DNA of 36,133 bases from a candidate division LCP-89 bacterium (GTDB taxonomy: Bacteria > Electryoneota > B3-LCP), in contig JALGVT010000044.1 in NCBI GenBank assembly GCA_025774555.1, positions 1-36,133 of the forward strand, read 5' to 3'. The notes beneath the pieces were generated by a model. The model saw only the letters and a list, made by a program, of their open reading frames with translations, did not search any database and was not told where the DNA came from. How positions within the stretch are numbered: the stretch's first letter is position 1; every line of letters starts with the position of its first letter. The position numbers and the translations under genes are program-made. Below, piece after piece: positions 1 to 9,191 of the stretch.

Positions 1-1
1 C

Positions 2-580
2 GACACCTGCGTTAACGCCTATATAAGCGCGGAAGGAAACATAGAGATTTCTTCCGGAAATGGAACTGTCGTCGGCGGTCATATCAAATCGAAAAAGGAT
101 ATTATTGTCAAAATCATTGGGAATCAGAAACACACTAAAACAGTAATTGAAATCTTAGGAACGGGTCAGTTTAATGAGATTCTAAAAACGAAAGAAACCG
201 CCATTGAAGCTAAAAAAAAGAAAATACATGAGATGAAAACGATCATAGGTAAATTTCAACTGCAAAAAGCGGATAGCAAGGACGAAGATTCGGCGATACT
301 CGATGATATCAGGGAATGCCAGGATACCCTGTTTGAACTCGATTCTGATCTAAAGAAGATGAAAAATGATCTGGATGAATTTTACGTCAACGGTCAATAT
401 ATAGGCAAAGTGCAAGTGCTGAATAAAGCATTCCCAGGAACAGTTATCATAGCAGGGGATGCGAACACTGTGTTAACCAAAGAACATGATAGACCCGTTT
501 TTAAGCGTGTTTTTGATGAAGTAATTGATCTGTCACAAAAGAAGGCTCCTACCACTACCGACCATGATAGCGCGGAATAA
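2..580 (+). CDS. fapA: FapA/DUF342 family protein, C-terminal part (5' end outside window)
   Basis: The reading frame is open from base 2, so the internal ATG at 233 is not the true start; 192 codons are visible. The first part has the glycine-rich beta-helix pattern typical of DUF342 proteins (GNGTVVGGHIKSKKDI, then VKIIGN). It is followed by a charged coiled-coil stretch (from about residue 58, rich in K/E) and a short beta-rich tail. DUF342 (FapA) proteins are polymerising or scaffold-like cytoplasmic proteins often encoded in flagellar clusters, and one is implicated in polar placement in Vibrio. The position just upstream of fliP fits. The family call rests on the repeat pattern and context. 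The N-terminal region could not be examined. Confidence 0.72.
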   Translation, partial: DTCVNAYISAEGNIEISSGNGTVVGGHIKSKKDIIVKIIGNQKHTKTVIEILGTGQFNEILKTKETAIEAKKKKIHEMKTIIGKFQLQKADSKDEDSAILDDIRECQDTLFELDSDLKKMKNDLDEFYVNGQYIGKVQVLNKAFPGTVIIAGDANTVLTKEHDRPVFKRVFDEVIDLSQKKAPTTTDHDSAE

Positions 581-673
581 ACCAGATCACTTTACGACCG
601 TTCGAGCCTAAATATACATTCTAACACGCAGCACTGCGGCGTGGAATGAAGTTTTTCTGGGGGGATAAATAAT

Positions 674-1492
674 TTGTCTTTAGTGTACACACTCTTTTCA
701 CTCTGCCGAACCCGTTTTGCGAGGTTTATTCATAGCAAAATAATTTGCAGGAGGTTAGTAATACTGCTGGTATCCTCCCTCTTTGTTCTCCCCGTTAGAG
801 CACAGACTATTCTCCCGAAGATATCGATAGGCGTTGATCAAGCATCCGGTCCAGAAGATCTGACTGTAGCCATTCAGATCGTGCTGATGTTGACCATTCT
901 TTCCCTGGCGCCGGCTATTGTGGTAATGATGACTTCCTTCACACGGATCATTATCGTACTCCATTTTCTCCGCCAGGCTATGGCTACACAATCCGTACCG
1001 CCTAATCAGGTTGTTGCGGGACTGGCTCTCTTCTTAACCTTTTTTATCATGAGCCCAACGATCGATCATATCTACAATGAAGCCTGGAAACCGCTGAAAG
1101 CTGAGGAGATTTCGATGTTGGAATCCTTAGACCGAGCCTCTAGCTCGCTAAAAACTTTCATGCTGGCACAGACGCGAGAGAAGGATTTGGCATTATTCGT
1201 TAATATGGCTGATCTTGAGAAGCCTCAAACGGCGCAGGATCTACCGCTGAAAGTAGTCATACCAGGTTTTATTATCAGTGAACTGCGCATAGGCTTTCAG
1301 ATTGGTTTCCTGTTATATCTGCCTTTCCTGATAATTGACATGGTAGTTGCATCTGTGCTGATGTCTATGGGAATGCTGATGCTGCCGCCGGTGATGGTAA
1401 GTCTGCCTTTTAAGCTGCTACTTTTCGTATTGGTAGATGGGTGGTATTTGATGATTCAATCTGTGGTTCAAAGTTTTGTGGGGATCCCATGA
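674..1492 (+). CDS. fliP: Flagellar type III export gate protein FliP
   Basis: FliP forms the pentameric core of the export gate (FliP5Q4R1) in the inner membrane at the base of the flagellum. The 272-residue product has a hydrophobic leader ending near PVRAQ (about residue 44), as in FliP proteins made with a cleaved signal. It carries the family signatures MTSFTRIIIVLHFLRQAM, PPNQVVAGLALFLTFF and, near the end, MVVASVLMSMGMLMLPP followed by SLPFKLLLFVLVDGW. Length is close to the usual 245-280. The first codon is TTG, preceded by a GGGGGGA run, so the exact start is less certain than the identity. The stop overlaps the fliQ start (ATGA), implying translational coupling. Confidence 0.97.
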   Translation: MSLVYTLFSLCRTRFARFIHSKIICRRLVILLVSSLFVLPVRAQTILPKISIGVDQASGPEDLTVAIQIVLMLTILSLAPAIVVMMTSFTRIIIVLHFLRQAMATQSVPPNQVVAGLALFLTFFIMSPTIDHIYNEAWKPLKAEEISMLESLDRASSSLKTFMLAQTREKDLALFVNMADLEKPQTAQDLPLKVVIPGFIISELRIGFQIGFLLYLPFLIIDMVVASVLMSMGMLMLPPVMVSLPFKLLLFVLVDGWYLMIQSVVQSFVGIP

Positions 1493-1755
1493 CTCAACAA
1501 ATGGCAATCGAAATCTGTAAAAATGCAGTATGGACTGCTCTGACTGTCGCTGCGCCTATGCTGATCGCCGGATTGGTAGTGGGTATCCTGATTTCGCTGT
1601 TCCAGTCCGTTACGCAGATCCAGGAAATGACCCTGACTTTTATACCTAAAATCCTGGCGGTGGTAACCGTCATGATTCTTCTTCTGCCCTGGGTTATAAG
1701 CGTTCTCCTCGGGTTCACGAATGAGATGTTTAACCTGGTATCTCTGGTTAGGTGA
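1489..1755 (+). CDS. fliQ: Flagellar export gate protein FliQ
   Basis: A two-helix inner membrane subunit of the flagellar export gate. The 88-residue product matches the usual FliQ length (about 89). It has the family pattern of an acidic/amphipathic N-terminus (TQQMAIEICKNAVW), a first membrane helix (LIAGLVVGILISLFQSVTQI), the conserved QIQEMTLTFIPKI segment, and a second helix ending LLPW. An upstream in-frame ATG at 1441 would add 16 residues with no FliQ similarity; the ATG at 1489 gives the correct length and a 4-base ATGA overlap with fliP. Confidence 0.97.
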   Translation: MTQQMAIEICKNAVWTALTVAAPMLIAGLVVGILISLFQSVTQIQEMTLTFIPKILAVVTVMILLLPWVISVLLGFTNEMFNLVSLVR

Positions 1756-1792
1756 TTATTCCATGCCTGCAATTTAAACTGGTTGAACAATT

Positions 1793-3595
1793 ATGGGAAA
1801 ACCTAAAATTACAAACGATATTCCAACAGCTTCAGGCACATCAAACCGCATGGTGCTCATCGTCGATGATGACCAGAGCATCGTCGATGTACTCCAGCAG
1901 GCTCTGGATTTCAAAGGGTACAATACCAGAATTGCCATCGACAGCGAAAAAGCCTTTGAGATCTTTCAGAAAGAGGGCGATTTTGACGTTGTGGTCACTG
2001 ATCTTATGATGCCCAAACTTTCCGGCACGCAACTGTTAGAGAAAATTAAGCAAGCTGATCCTAATTGTGAAGTTATTGTGTTGACCGGTTTTGGGTCGAG
2101 TGACACCGCCATAGAGGCTCTGCAAGCAGGCGCTCATGACTACATAAAAAAGCCTACCAACATAGAGGAATTATACATATCGGTCGAAAAGGCGATTGAG
2201 AAGCGCAAACTGAAACTACAAAACCTCAACTATCAGTTGGATTTGGAAAGACTGGTGGAAGAACGCTCTTCGGAATTGTTGAAAACACAGGAATTCCTTC
2301 ATTCTGTATTGGAGAGTTCCACTGAATATTTTATCATCGCCACCGACACCAGCGGATTGATCACCCTTTTTAACAGCGGGGCAGAAAGACTTTTTGGATA
2401 CGACCGCTCAGAAGTGGAAGGGAAAAAGAGTATCCTTTACCTCTCAGGCATGAAGGAGGAAGATGGAAAATTTAAAATGGAAGACTTCCTCAAAGGCAGC
2501 ATCGTCAATGAAGCAAAATCTATCATCAGTCGTGATAATAAGGAGATATCGATCTCCATGACAGTTACTCCGATCCAGAACAGCGAAGATGAAATCACCG
2601 GATATATCTGGATCGGTAAAGATATCACCGAACGATTAACGCTTGAGGGACAGCTCAAAGAGCATACCGAGAATCTTGAAAAGAGAGTAGAAGAACGCAC
2701 CGCTGAATTGCTTGAACAGAACAAGGCGCTTGAAGAAACTTTTGAACGATTGAAGGAGACCCAGGTACAGCTTCTTCAGGCTAATAAAATGACGTCTCTG
2801 GGGCAGTTGGCAGCAGGTGTTGCGCATGAAATCAACAATCCTATTGGATTTATCAATTCGAATCTTAATACTCTAAAAAAGTACATTCATAATATAGAAG
2901 AATATCTGCATGCTTCCGACCGAATATTAAACAACGGTGGTCCTGACGTCATCGGAGAACAAGCCCGGCTGCGTAAAGTGAAAAAGATTGACTTTATTCT
3001 CGATGATATAGCCGCGGTCATTGGTGAATCATTAGAGGGGACTGACCGGGTTAAGTCGATTGTGCAGGAACTGAAAGATTTCTCCTATCAGGATCAGGAT
3101 GAAAAAGTTCCTTACGATCTGAATAAGGGACTCAAATCCACTATGAATATCGTATGGAATGAGCTTAAGAACAAAGTCGAAGTTATAGAAGATTTTGGAG
3201 ACGTTCCTATTTTCAAGTGCTACCGTCAGCAAGTGAACCAGGTTTTCATGAATCTCCTCTTGAACGCTGCGCAGGCTATCGAAGACCGAGGAACTATAAC
3301 GGTGAGGACGTACGCCGATGATAAAACGATCTACACTGAAATATCAGACACCGGAAACGGGATAAGTAAGCAGAATATCGCCAGGATATTCGAACCATTC
3401 TTCACCACGAAGAACATTGGCGAGGGCACAGGATTAGGACTCTCTATCAGTTACAGGATCATTGAAAAACACGGCGGCACCATCGAAGTGGAGAGCAAGG
3501 AGAGAGAAGGCAGCACTTTCCGGGTTAAACTCCCGATCAAGAATAAGTCCAAGAAGAGAAATGCAGCCAGGCAGCACTCAACGGAAACCGTCTGA
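1793..3595 (+). CDS. Receiver-PAS-histidine kinase, embedded between fliQ and fliR
   Basis: The 600-residue protein is a complete soluble hybrid kinase. An N-terminal receiver domain (about 19-140) has the acidic triad D25-D27, phosphoacceptor D70 (VTDLMMPK) and K120 (KKP). A PAS domain (about 165-285, ending GKDITER) and a long coiled coil (285-330) follow. The HisKA domain has phosphoacceptor H345 in AHEINNP, and the HATPase domain shows an N box (NLLLNAAQA), G1 (DTGNG), an F box (EPFFTT) and G2 (GEGTGLGLS). No membrane segment is seen, so it should sense a cytoplasmic signal. An in-frame TGA just upstream (1784) fixes the ATG at 1793 as start. The stop overlaps the fliR ATG by one base (TGATG), so translation of fliR is probably coupled to it. 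Role in flagellar control is inferred from position only. Confidence 0.93.
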   Translation: MGKPKITNDIPTASGTSNRMVLIVDDDQSIVDVLQQALDFKGYNTRIAIDSEKAFEIFQKEGDFDVVVTDLMMPKLSGTQLLEKIKQADPNCEVIVLTGFGSSDTAIEALQAGAHDYIKKPTNIEELYISVEKAIEKRKLKLQNLNYQLDLERLVEERSSELLKTQEFLHSVLESSTEYFIIATDTSGLITLFNSGAERLFGYDRSEVEGKKSILYLSGMKEEDGKFKMEDFLKGSIVNEAKSIISRDNKEISISMTVTPIQNSEDEITGYIWIGKDITERLTLEGQLKEHTENLEKRVEERTAELLEQNKALEETFERLKETQVQLLQANKMTSLGQLAAGVAHEINNPIGFINSNLNTLKKYIHNIEEYLHASDRILNNGGPDVIGEQARLRKVKKIDFILDDIAAVIGESLEGTDRVKSIVQELKDFSYQDQDEKVPYDLNKGLKSTMNIVWNELKNKVEVIEDFGDVPIFKCYRQQVNQVFMNLLLNAAQAIEDRGTITVRTYADDKTIYTEISDTGNGISKQNIARIFEPFFTTKNIGEGTGLGLSISYRIIEKHGGTIEVESKEREGSTFRVKLPIKNKSKKRNAARQHSTETV

Positions 3596-4380
3596 TGGAT
3601 CTGAATTTTATACTCGACAGAGCCCTGATCTGGACGCTGGTTTTTATCCGTGTCACTGCTGCGATTTCCATGATGCCGATCTATGGTTACCGCGGTGTGC
3701 CAAACAGCGTAAAAGCCGGCTTCGCAGCCATCCTGTCATTTCTATTACTGCCGGCGGCTCAACTGCCCGAGGCATGGGAAGGACTCGGATCAGGTATAAT
3801 TGTTTATATCGCGCTGGCGGTTCCTGAAATAGTCGTAGGGGTTATCGTTGGAATGGTCACGCACTTTCTTTTTTACGGCATTCAACTGTCAGGGCAATAC
3901 CTGGGCATTCAGATCGGATTTGCTATTGCCAATGTTATCGATCCAAATACTGAGGAACAGATTTCGATTATAGCTCAGATGCAGTTTATCTTCGCGATGC
4001 TGATCTTTATATCCTTCAACGGGCACCATTTTCTGCTCTCCGGTCTTGAAAAGACATTTCAAACGGTTCCCATCGGGGGGGTTAGACTTCCATCCGAATT
4101 ATCGGGGCTGTTTGTGAATATGATGGGCGATCTCTTCGTTACCGGTATCAAGATCGCAGGACCGGTCATGGCAGCGCTGTTTTTATCGGAAGTCGCTCTC
4201 GGGATTGTCGCCCGCACGGTCCCGCAGATGAACATATTCATCGTAGGATTCCCTTTGAAAATAGGTGTGGGACTGCTTGCGCTGGCTCTGTCCTGGCCCA
4301 TGTTTGTCCATGTCATGGAGCAGCTTTGGAAGAGTTTCACGATAGATTGGTTCACGCTTATTAAACTGGTAGGTCCCTGA
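3595..4380 (+). CDS. fliR: Flagellar export gate protein FliR
   Basis: FliR closes the FliPQR export gate and interacts with FlhB. The 261-residue product is almost wholly hydrophobic, with about six membrane helices, and has family-like motifs: RVTAAISMMPIYGYRGVP near the start, the IQLSGQYLGIQIGFAIANVIDP segment (given here in two parts: IQLSGQYLGIQ and GFAIANVIDP), and PQMNIFIVGFPLKIGVG near the end. Length is normal (about 255-265). The start codon overlaps the stop of the preceding kinase gene; flhB follows after 32 bases. Confidence 0.96.
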   Translation: MDLNFILDRALIWTLVFIRVTAAISMMPIYGYRGVPNSVKAGFAAILSFLLLPAAQLPEAWEGLGSGIIVYIALAVPEIVVGVIVGMVTHFLFYGIQLSGQYLGIQIGFAIANVIDPNTEEQISIIAQMQFIFAMLIFISFNGHHFLLSGLEKTFQTVPIGGVRLPSELSGLFVNMMGDLFVTGIKIAGPVMAALFLSEVALGIVARTVPQMNIFIVGFPLKIGVGLLALALSWPMFVHVMEQLWKSFTIDWFTLIKLVGP

Positions 4381-4412
4381 AAATATCAAGGCGGGTTGTC
4401 GTTCAATAGACT

Positions 4413-5498
4413 ATGGCGGAATCAAAAGAGACATTTCAGGAGAAATCCGAACAGCCGACCTCGAAGCGGAAGTCCGAAGCTCGCAAGGATGGCAATGTGG
4501 CGAAATCGATGGAGATCAATTCTTCGCTGATTCTGCTTACCGGGTTCCTGATGCTGACTATTTTCGGCGGCATGATGTTTTCGAAGATCATCGAAGCTGA
4601 CAGGTTCATATTCAGTCAGATTGGGCAGATTGAAATCACCGTAGATGTGCTGCCCGCTTATCTTGCCGCGGGTTTTAAATTAATGGCGGGAGTTTTAATG
4701 CCGATTATGCTGCCGATAGTTCTGATTGGCATAATCGCCAATATTTCTCAATTCGGGTTTCTCTGGTCTTTCAAAACGTTAAAACCCAAAATGAGCAACC
4801 TGAATCCGACTAAGGGTCTAAAGAAGCTCGTTTCCAAGAAATCCGGCTTCGAACTCATAAAAAACATCCTGAAAGTAATTATTGTCGGCTGGATAGGTTA
4901 CCAGATTATTGCAGGTTTGACCGATGAGATGATCCCGCTGATGGGTCAGACGCCGTGGGCTATTTACCTGTGGATCTGTAAGGGAACTGTAAAAATCGGG
5001 TTTTACCTGATATTCGCCATCCTTATACTGTCGATTTTTGATATCATGTATCAGCGGTGGAATCATAAATCAGAAATGAAGATGACCAAACAGGAAGTTA
5101 AGGACGAAGCCAAGCAATCGGAAGGCGATCCCAAGGTCAAGGCAAAAATACGCCAGCTGCAGTTAAAAACAGTGCTGGCGAGAATGTGGAAAGACGTGCC
5201 CAAGGCGGACGTCGTGATTACCAACCCGACGCACATTGCGGTGGCTTTAATATACGATCAAGACAATATGGCGGCGCCTACGGTCGTCGCCAAGGGCAAG
5301 AGATTGATCGCAGAGCGGATTAAGGCTATCGCTCTTGAGTACGATATCCCTATTATGGAAGAGCCGCCATTGGCGCGGGAACTCTTTAAAGCTTGTGAGA
5401 TAGGCGAACAGATCCCTGGTAATTTATACCAGACGGTGGCGGAAATACTAGCCTATGTGTACCGGCTACGTGAAGAAAATCAACCGATTTATACTTAG
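4413..5498 (+). CDS. flhB: Flagellar export substrate-specificity switch protein FlhB
   Basis: FlhB controls the switch from hook/rod to filament export at the cytoplasmic face of the gate. The 361-residue protein begins with the typical charged segment EKSEQPTSKRKSEARKDGNV, then about four membrane helices (roughly residues 35-220). The cytoplasmic domain carries the autocleavage motif N271-P-T-H (ITNPTHIAVAL) and the PLARELFKACEIGEQIP segment. All residues needed for autocleavage are present. The ATG at 4413 has no strong Shine-Dalgarno, but the family N-terminus supports it. A 148-base repeat-bearing gap separates it from flhA. Confidence 0.98.
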   Translation: MAESKETFQEKSEQPTSKRKSEARKDGNVAKSMEINSSLILLTGFLMLTIFGGMMFSKIIEADRFIFSQIGQIEITVDVLPAYLAAGFKLMAGVLMPIMLPIVLIGIIANISQFGFLWSFKTLKPKMSNLNPTKGLKKLVSKKSGFELIKNILKVIIVGWIGYQIIAGLTDEMIPLMGQTPWAIYLWICKGTVKIGFYLIFAILILSIFDIMYQRWNHKSEMKMTKQEVKDEAKQSEGDPKVKAKIRQLQLKTVLARMWKDVPKADVVITNPTHIAVALIYDQDNMAAPTVVAKGKRLIAERIKAIALEYDIPIMEEPPLARELFKACEIGEQIPGNLYQTVAEILAYVYRLREENQPIYT

Positions 5499-5522
5499 AT
5501 TGTAAGGGCATAATCCTTGCAA

Positions 5523-5620
5523 GTATGTCTCTAGCGGCGTCAGGTCACATCCGCCGGACGGCGGACCGCAGTCAGGAGCTGACACAACGGTTCAGGGGGC
5601 ATACTCCAGGTATGTCTCTA
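5523..5620. repeat. Small hairpin element flanked by 11-base direct repeats between flhB and flhA
   Basis: The sequence GTATGTCTCTA occurs at 5523-5533 and again at 5610-5620, flanking 76 bases. Inside are a hairpin of TCCGCCG and CGGCGGA (5550-5565, two-base loop), a second small stem GTCAG/CTGAC (5571-5583) and, at the right edge, CATAC/GTATG (5600-5614). The layout resembles a small inserted palindromic element with a duplicated flank, but it could equally be an untranslated regulatory structure ahead of flhA. Confidence 0.55.
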
Positions 5621-5646
5621 ATCATCTGATGGGGAATATTTAAGGG

Positions 5647-7749
5647 ATGGAGCAAGTTCGTAAAAAGATAAATCCTTTTGCCGGGAAAGTCGCCAGCCGC
5701 AGTGACATCCTGATAGCGGTGGGGATGATCGGGATTTTGATCGTTATGATCATTCCCATCCCGACGTTTCTGTTAGATTTGCTGCTGGCGTTGAACATCA
5801 CGTTGGCGGTAGTTATCATGATGGTGGCGCTGTACACCGAAGATGCTCTCTCTTTCTCCGTTTTCCCGGGATTGTTGCTGGTGGTGACCTTATTCCGGCT
5901 GTCGCTGAACGTTGCTTCGACGCGGTTGATTTTAGGCGAAGCATACGCGGGAACGATCATTCAAGCTTTCGGAAATTACGTCGTGGCGGGGAACTATGTG
6001 GTCGGCATGGTGATCTTCCTGGTGCTGGTTTTGATAAACTTCACGGTTATTACCAAGGGTTCCGGGCGTATCGCTGAAGTGGCGGCGCGTTTCACATTAG
6101 ACGCCATGCCGGGCAAGCAGATGGCGATAGACGCCGATTTGAACAACGGCATTATCAGTGAAGAGGAAGCCAAAGATCGCCGCGAAGAGATAAGCCGTGA
6201 AGCGGATTTTTATGGCGCTATGGATGGCGCGTCGAAATTCGTCCGTGGCGATGCTATGGCAGGTCTATTAATAACTCTGATAAACATAATCGGCGGTTTG
6301 GTCATAGGCATTCTGCAATTGGACATGAGTGCCGGCGATGCTTTGACGACCTATACGCTCTTGACCGTCGGCGACGGTCTGGTGGCTCAGATCCCGGCTC
6401 TGATCATCTCGACGTCCGCTGGCATCATCGTTTCCCGAGCCGCTTCAGAATCGAATCTGGGCACGGATATCACCGGTCAGTTGCTGCAGCAGCCCAGACC
6501 GCTCTTTATCGCTTCCGGCGTATTAGTCTTCTTCGCCATCGTTCCGGGATTGCCGACAGTGCCATTTCTGGTGCTTTCGATCATCGCAGGCTATCTTGGT
6601 TATCAGCTTAATACTGCTGAAAAAGAGCAGAAAAAGGAAGAAATTGAAGCGGTTGCTCAGAAGCCGACAGAACCTGAGCGAATCGAGGATTATCTGACCA
6701 TCGATCCTCTGGAGCTTGAAATCGGATACGGTTTGATCCCGCTGGTCGATAACGAGCAGGATGGGGATCTCTTAAACCGCATCACGTTGATTCGCAAGCA
6801 GCAGGCGCTGTCCCTGGGCATCGTCATTCCTCCGATCAGAATACGTGATAATATACAACTGAAACCCCAACAGTACATAATCAAGATACGCGGCAATGAA
6901 GTGGCTTCAGGCGAGCTGCATATTGGGAATTATTTAGCTTTAGATCCGGGCACTGCCAAAGGCGAACTGCAGGGCATACAAACCAAGGAACCGACTTACG
7001 GTCTGCCGGCGGTTTGGGTGCCGACAAACATGAAAGAACAAGCCGAAAAGAAGGGCTTTACCGTCGTTGAACCGGCTGCCGTTCTCGCCACTCATCTGGT
7101 GGAGGTTCTGAAGCAGAATGCGTACAACATCCTCAGCCGCGAAGAGACCAAGACACTGATTGATAACTTCAAGAAGCTGAATGCTACCGTGGTCGAAGAG
7201 CTGATACCGAATCTGATGACTTACGGCGGAGTACACAAAGTTCTGCAGAAACTACTGCGGGAGGGTATCCCGGTGCGTGATCTCGGAACAATCCTGGAAA
7301 CATTAGCTGATTATGCCGGCTTGAGCAAGGATCCCGATATTCTGACGGAATACGTGCGCTACGCTTTAGCTCCCACCATAACGCACAAGTATCAGGACGA
7401 AGACGGCAAAATCTACGCTCTGAGCCTGGACCCGACGCTTGAGAAAATGATCGCTGATGAAACTAATAAACAGCAGGGAATCAAAACCGCAGCGCTGGCG
7501 CTGCCGCCTAACGTTTTAAACCAGATTTATCAGCAAGTTAATCAGCACGTTCAAGAAATGCAGTCGCAGGGACGACAGCCCATTCTTATCTGCTCGCCAA
7601 CAGTACGGGCGACCATGAGGAAGCTGATCGAACCGGTGCTGCCGCAACTGGCTGTTATATCCTACGGAGAACTGCTAGTCAACGTTGAAGTCGAATCCGT
7701 CGGTATGATTAATATCGATGGCAGTCCCGCTGAGCTGTCTGCGGCGTAA
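5647..7749 (+). CDS. flhA: Flagellar export chaperone-docking protein FlhA
   Basis: FlhA forms the nonameric ring that conducts protons and docks substrate-chaperone complexes. The 700-residue product has the usual length (about 690-700) and layout: about eight membrane helices in residues 15-330 with the FHIPEP-family stretch FRLSLNVASTRLIL, the conserved cytoplasmic loop with GKQMAIDADLNNG and DFYGAMDGASKFVRGDA, then the soluble domain from about residue 350 to the end. The ATG at 5647 directly follows an AAGGG; no better start is visible. It follows flhB after 148 bases and precedes flhF by about 108 bases. Confidence 0.98.
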   Translation: MEQVRKKINPFAGKVASRSDILIAVGMIGILIVMIIPIPTFLLDLLLALNITLAVVIMMVALYTEDALSFSVFPGLLLVVTLFRLSLNVASTRLILGEAYAGTIIQAFGNYVVAGNYVVGMVIFLVLVLINFTVITKGSGRIAEVAARFTLDAMPGKQMAIDADLNNGIISEEEAKDRREEISREADFYGAMDGASKFVRGDAMAGLLITLINIIGGLVIGILQLDMSAGDALTTYTLLTVGDGLVAQIPALIISTSAGIIVSRAASESNLGTDITGQLLQQPRPLFIASGVLVFFAIVPGLPTVPFLVLSIIAGYLGYQLNTAEKEQKKEEIEAVAQKPTEPERIEDYLTIDPLELEIGYGLIPLVDNEQDGDLLNRITLIRKQQALSLGIVIPPIRIRDNIQLKPQQYIIKIRGNEVASGELHIGNYLALDPGTAKGELQGIQTKEPTYGLPAVWVPTNMKEQAEKKGFTVVEPAAVLATHLVEVLKQNAYNILSREETKTLIDNFKKLNATVVEELIPNLMTYGGVHKVLQKLLREGIPVRDLGTILETLADYAGLSKDPDILTEYVRYALAPTITHKYQDEDGKIYALSLDPTLEKMIADETNKQQGIKTAALALPPNVLNQIYQQVNQHVQEMQSQGRQPILICSPTVRATMRKLIEPVLPQLAVISYGELLVNVEVESVGMINIDGSPAELSAA

Positions 7750-7857
7750 CTAATTCGCAGATTTGTAAAATGATAATAATAAATCACCAAGAAAATCCGA
7801 ACAAGCGCTCCGGAATAAACAGCGCTGCAGCTAATCACAGCATATTCGGAGACATCC

Positions 7858-9099
7858 GTGAACTTACAGACACAAACAGTTCCCAGAACCCGGCATCAAG
7901 GACCCATGAAGATTAAGAAATTCGTCGGACAGAGTATGAACGACTGCCTGGTGCAGGTCAAAAAAGAGCTGGGTGAAAATGCTGTTATCTTAGATTCGCG
8001 CAAGGTGACGCGCAGAGGTCCCTTCAGTTTTCTGCTGAACGACATGATGGAAGTTACAGCATCGACGCCGGATGGAAATCCTTCGCTTTCAGCAACTAAG
8101 CGCGACTGGAATCAGGTCGCTAAGAGCGCCGCAACAGCGCTCCACCCAGATGCTGTATCAGCCGGCGATTTTGAATTGCTTTCAAGTGAAATCAAGAATC
8201 TGAAAGATACCGTATCACAGATGGCTGATCACATGAAGTACGATCAGCTTCCCAGCCTGCCGCAAACGCTCGAGAAGCTCAATCGTGATCTGTTGGACAA
8301 CGGCGTCGATGGTTCGATAGCTAATGGCATCACGCAGGAGATGGCGCTGCAGTTATCGGGCGAGGAATTCGACGATCGGCGATTATTGGTGCGGAGCATG
8401 AGGGAGCGCATCAGCCGGATAGTGAAAGCGGCTCCGGTGGCTCCGGCGGGCAGAAAGCCGTGGGTGATCGCCTTAGTGGGTCCGACCGGAGTTGGCAAAA
8501 CGACTACCCTTGCAAAAATGGCGACGCATCCGAATATCTTCGGTCGTAAGAAAGTGGCGCTGGTATCAGCGGACACATATCGAATTGCGGCTGTGGAGCA
8601 ATTGAAGACTTTCGCGTCGATATCAGGCGTTCCGATGGAAGCAGTGTACCGCCCTGCGGACATTAGACGTGTTATAGACCGCTTTAGTGATCGTGAAGTG
8701 ATCCTGATCGATACCGCGGGCCGAAGCCAGAATAATAACGATCAACTTCGTGATCTGAGAGCATTCATGGAATACGCCCAGCCCGACGACATAAGTTTAG
8801 TGCTGTCCGTATCCACGCGGTTGGAGGATCAGTTGGACGTCATAGAGAAATTCAAACCGACCGGGTGCCGCCGTCTGCTATTTACCAAGTTAGACGAAAC
8901 TACCAACTACGGAATGATCTTGAACGTCTGTTTTCATGCCCGCCAGTCGATTTCACTGCTGACCTGCGGGCAAAACGTTCCTGACGATATCTTTGCACCC
9001 AACCAGATGCAATTGGTCAGACTGGTGTCGGAACGCTCATTTTTCAATGATACTCTGAAGAAAGAAGTCGAAGAGGAATTGAATCCGCTGCGCAGATAG
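7858..9099 (+). CDS. flhF: Flagellar placement SRP-like GTPase FlhF
   Basis: FlhF is an SRP-family GTPase that determines where and how many flagella are built, working against FlhG. The 413-residue product has an N-terminal B domain (KIKKFVGQSMNDCLVQVKKE, then AVILDSRKV). A linker follows, then the NG domain with the P-loop GPTGVGKT (208-215), SADTYRIAAVEQLK, DTAGRSQ and TKLDET. Two starts are possible. The GTG at 7858 has GGAGA five bases upstream. The ATG at 7906 gives the canonical FlhF N-terminus MKIKKFVG, but its AAGGA is only three bases away. The longer form adds 16 residues. Confidence 0.95.
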   Translation: MNLQTQTVPRTRHQGPMKIKKFVGQSMNDCLVQVKKELGENAVILDSRKVTRRGPFSFLLNDMMEVTASTPDGNPSLSATKRDWNQVAKSAATALHPDAVSAGDFELLSSEIKNLKDTVSQMADHMKYDQLPSLPQTLEKLNRDLLDNGVDGSIANGITQEMALQLSGEEFDDRRLLVRSMRERISRIVKAAPVAPAGRKPWVIALVGPTGVGKTTTLAKMATHPNIFGRKKVALVSADTYRIAAVEQLKTFASISGVPMEAVYRPADIRRVIDRFSDREVILIDTAGRSQNNNDQLRDLRAFMEYAQPDDISLVLSVSTRLEDQLDVIEKFKPTGCRRLLFTKLDETTNYGMILNVCFHARQSISLLTCGQNVPDDIFAPNQMQLVRLVSERSFFNDTLKKEVEEELNPLRR

Positions 9100-9110
9100 A
9101 ATTAGCAATA

Positions 9111-9138
9111 ACAAGGGGTTGTAACCCCTTGTGTTTTC
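9111..9138 (+). terminator. Perfect palindrome with short T run after flhF
   Basis: Arms ACAAGGGGTT and AACCCCTTGT form a 10-base perfect stem with a GT loop (9111-9132), starting 11 bases after the flhF stop and followed by GTTTT. This is terminator-like, although the two-base loop is tight and the T run is short. The same arms recur in other intergenic spaces of the window (10450, 20454), so it may be a repeat used as a terminator. Confidence 0.5.
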
Positions 9139-9191
9139 CCGTAAGGTTGTATCCCCTTGGGCTTAACTGTCAAACGGGGGTATCTAACAGC

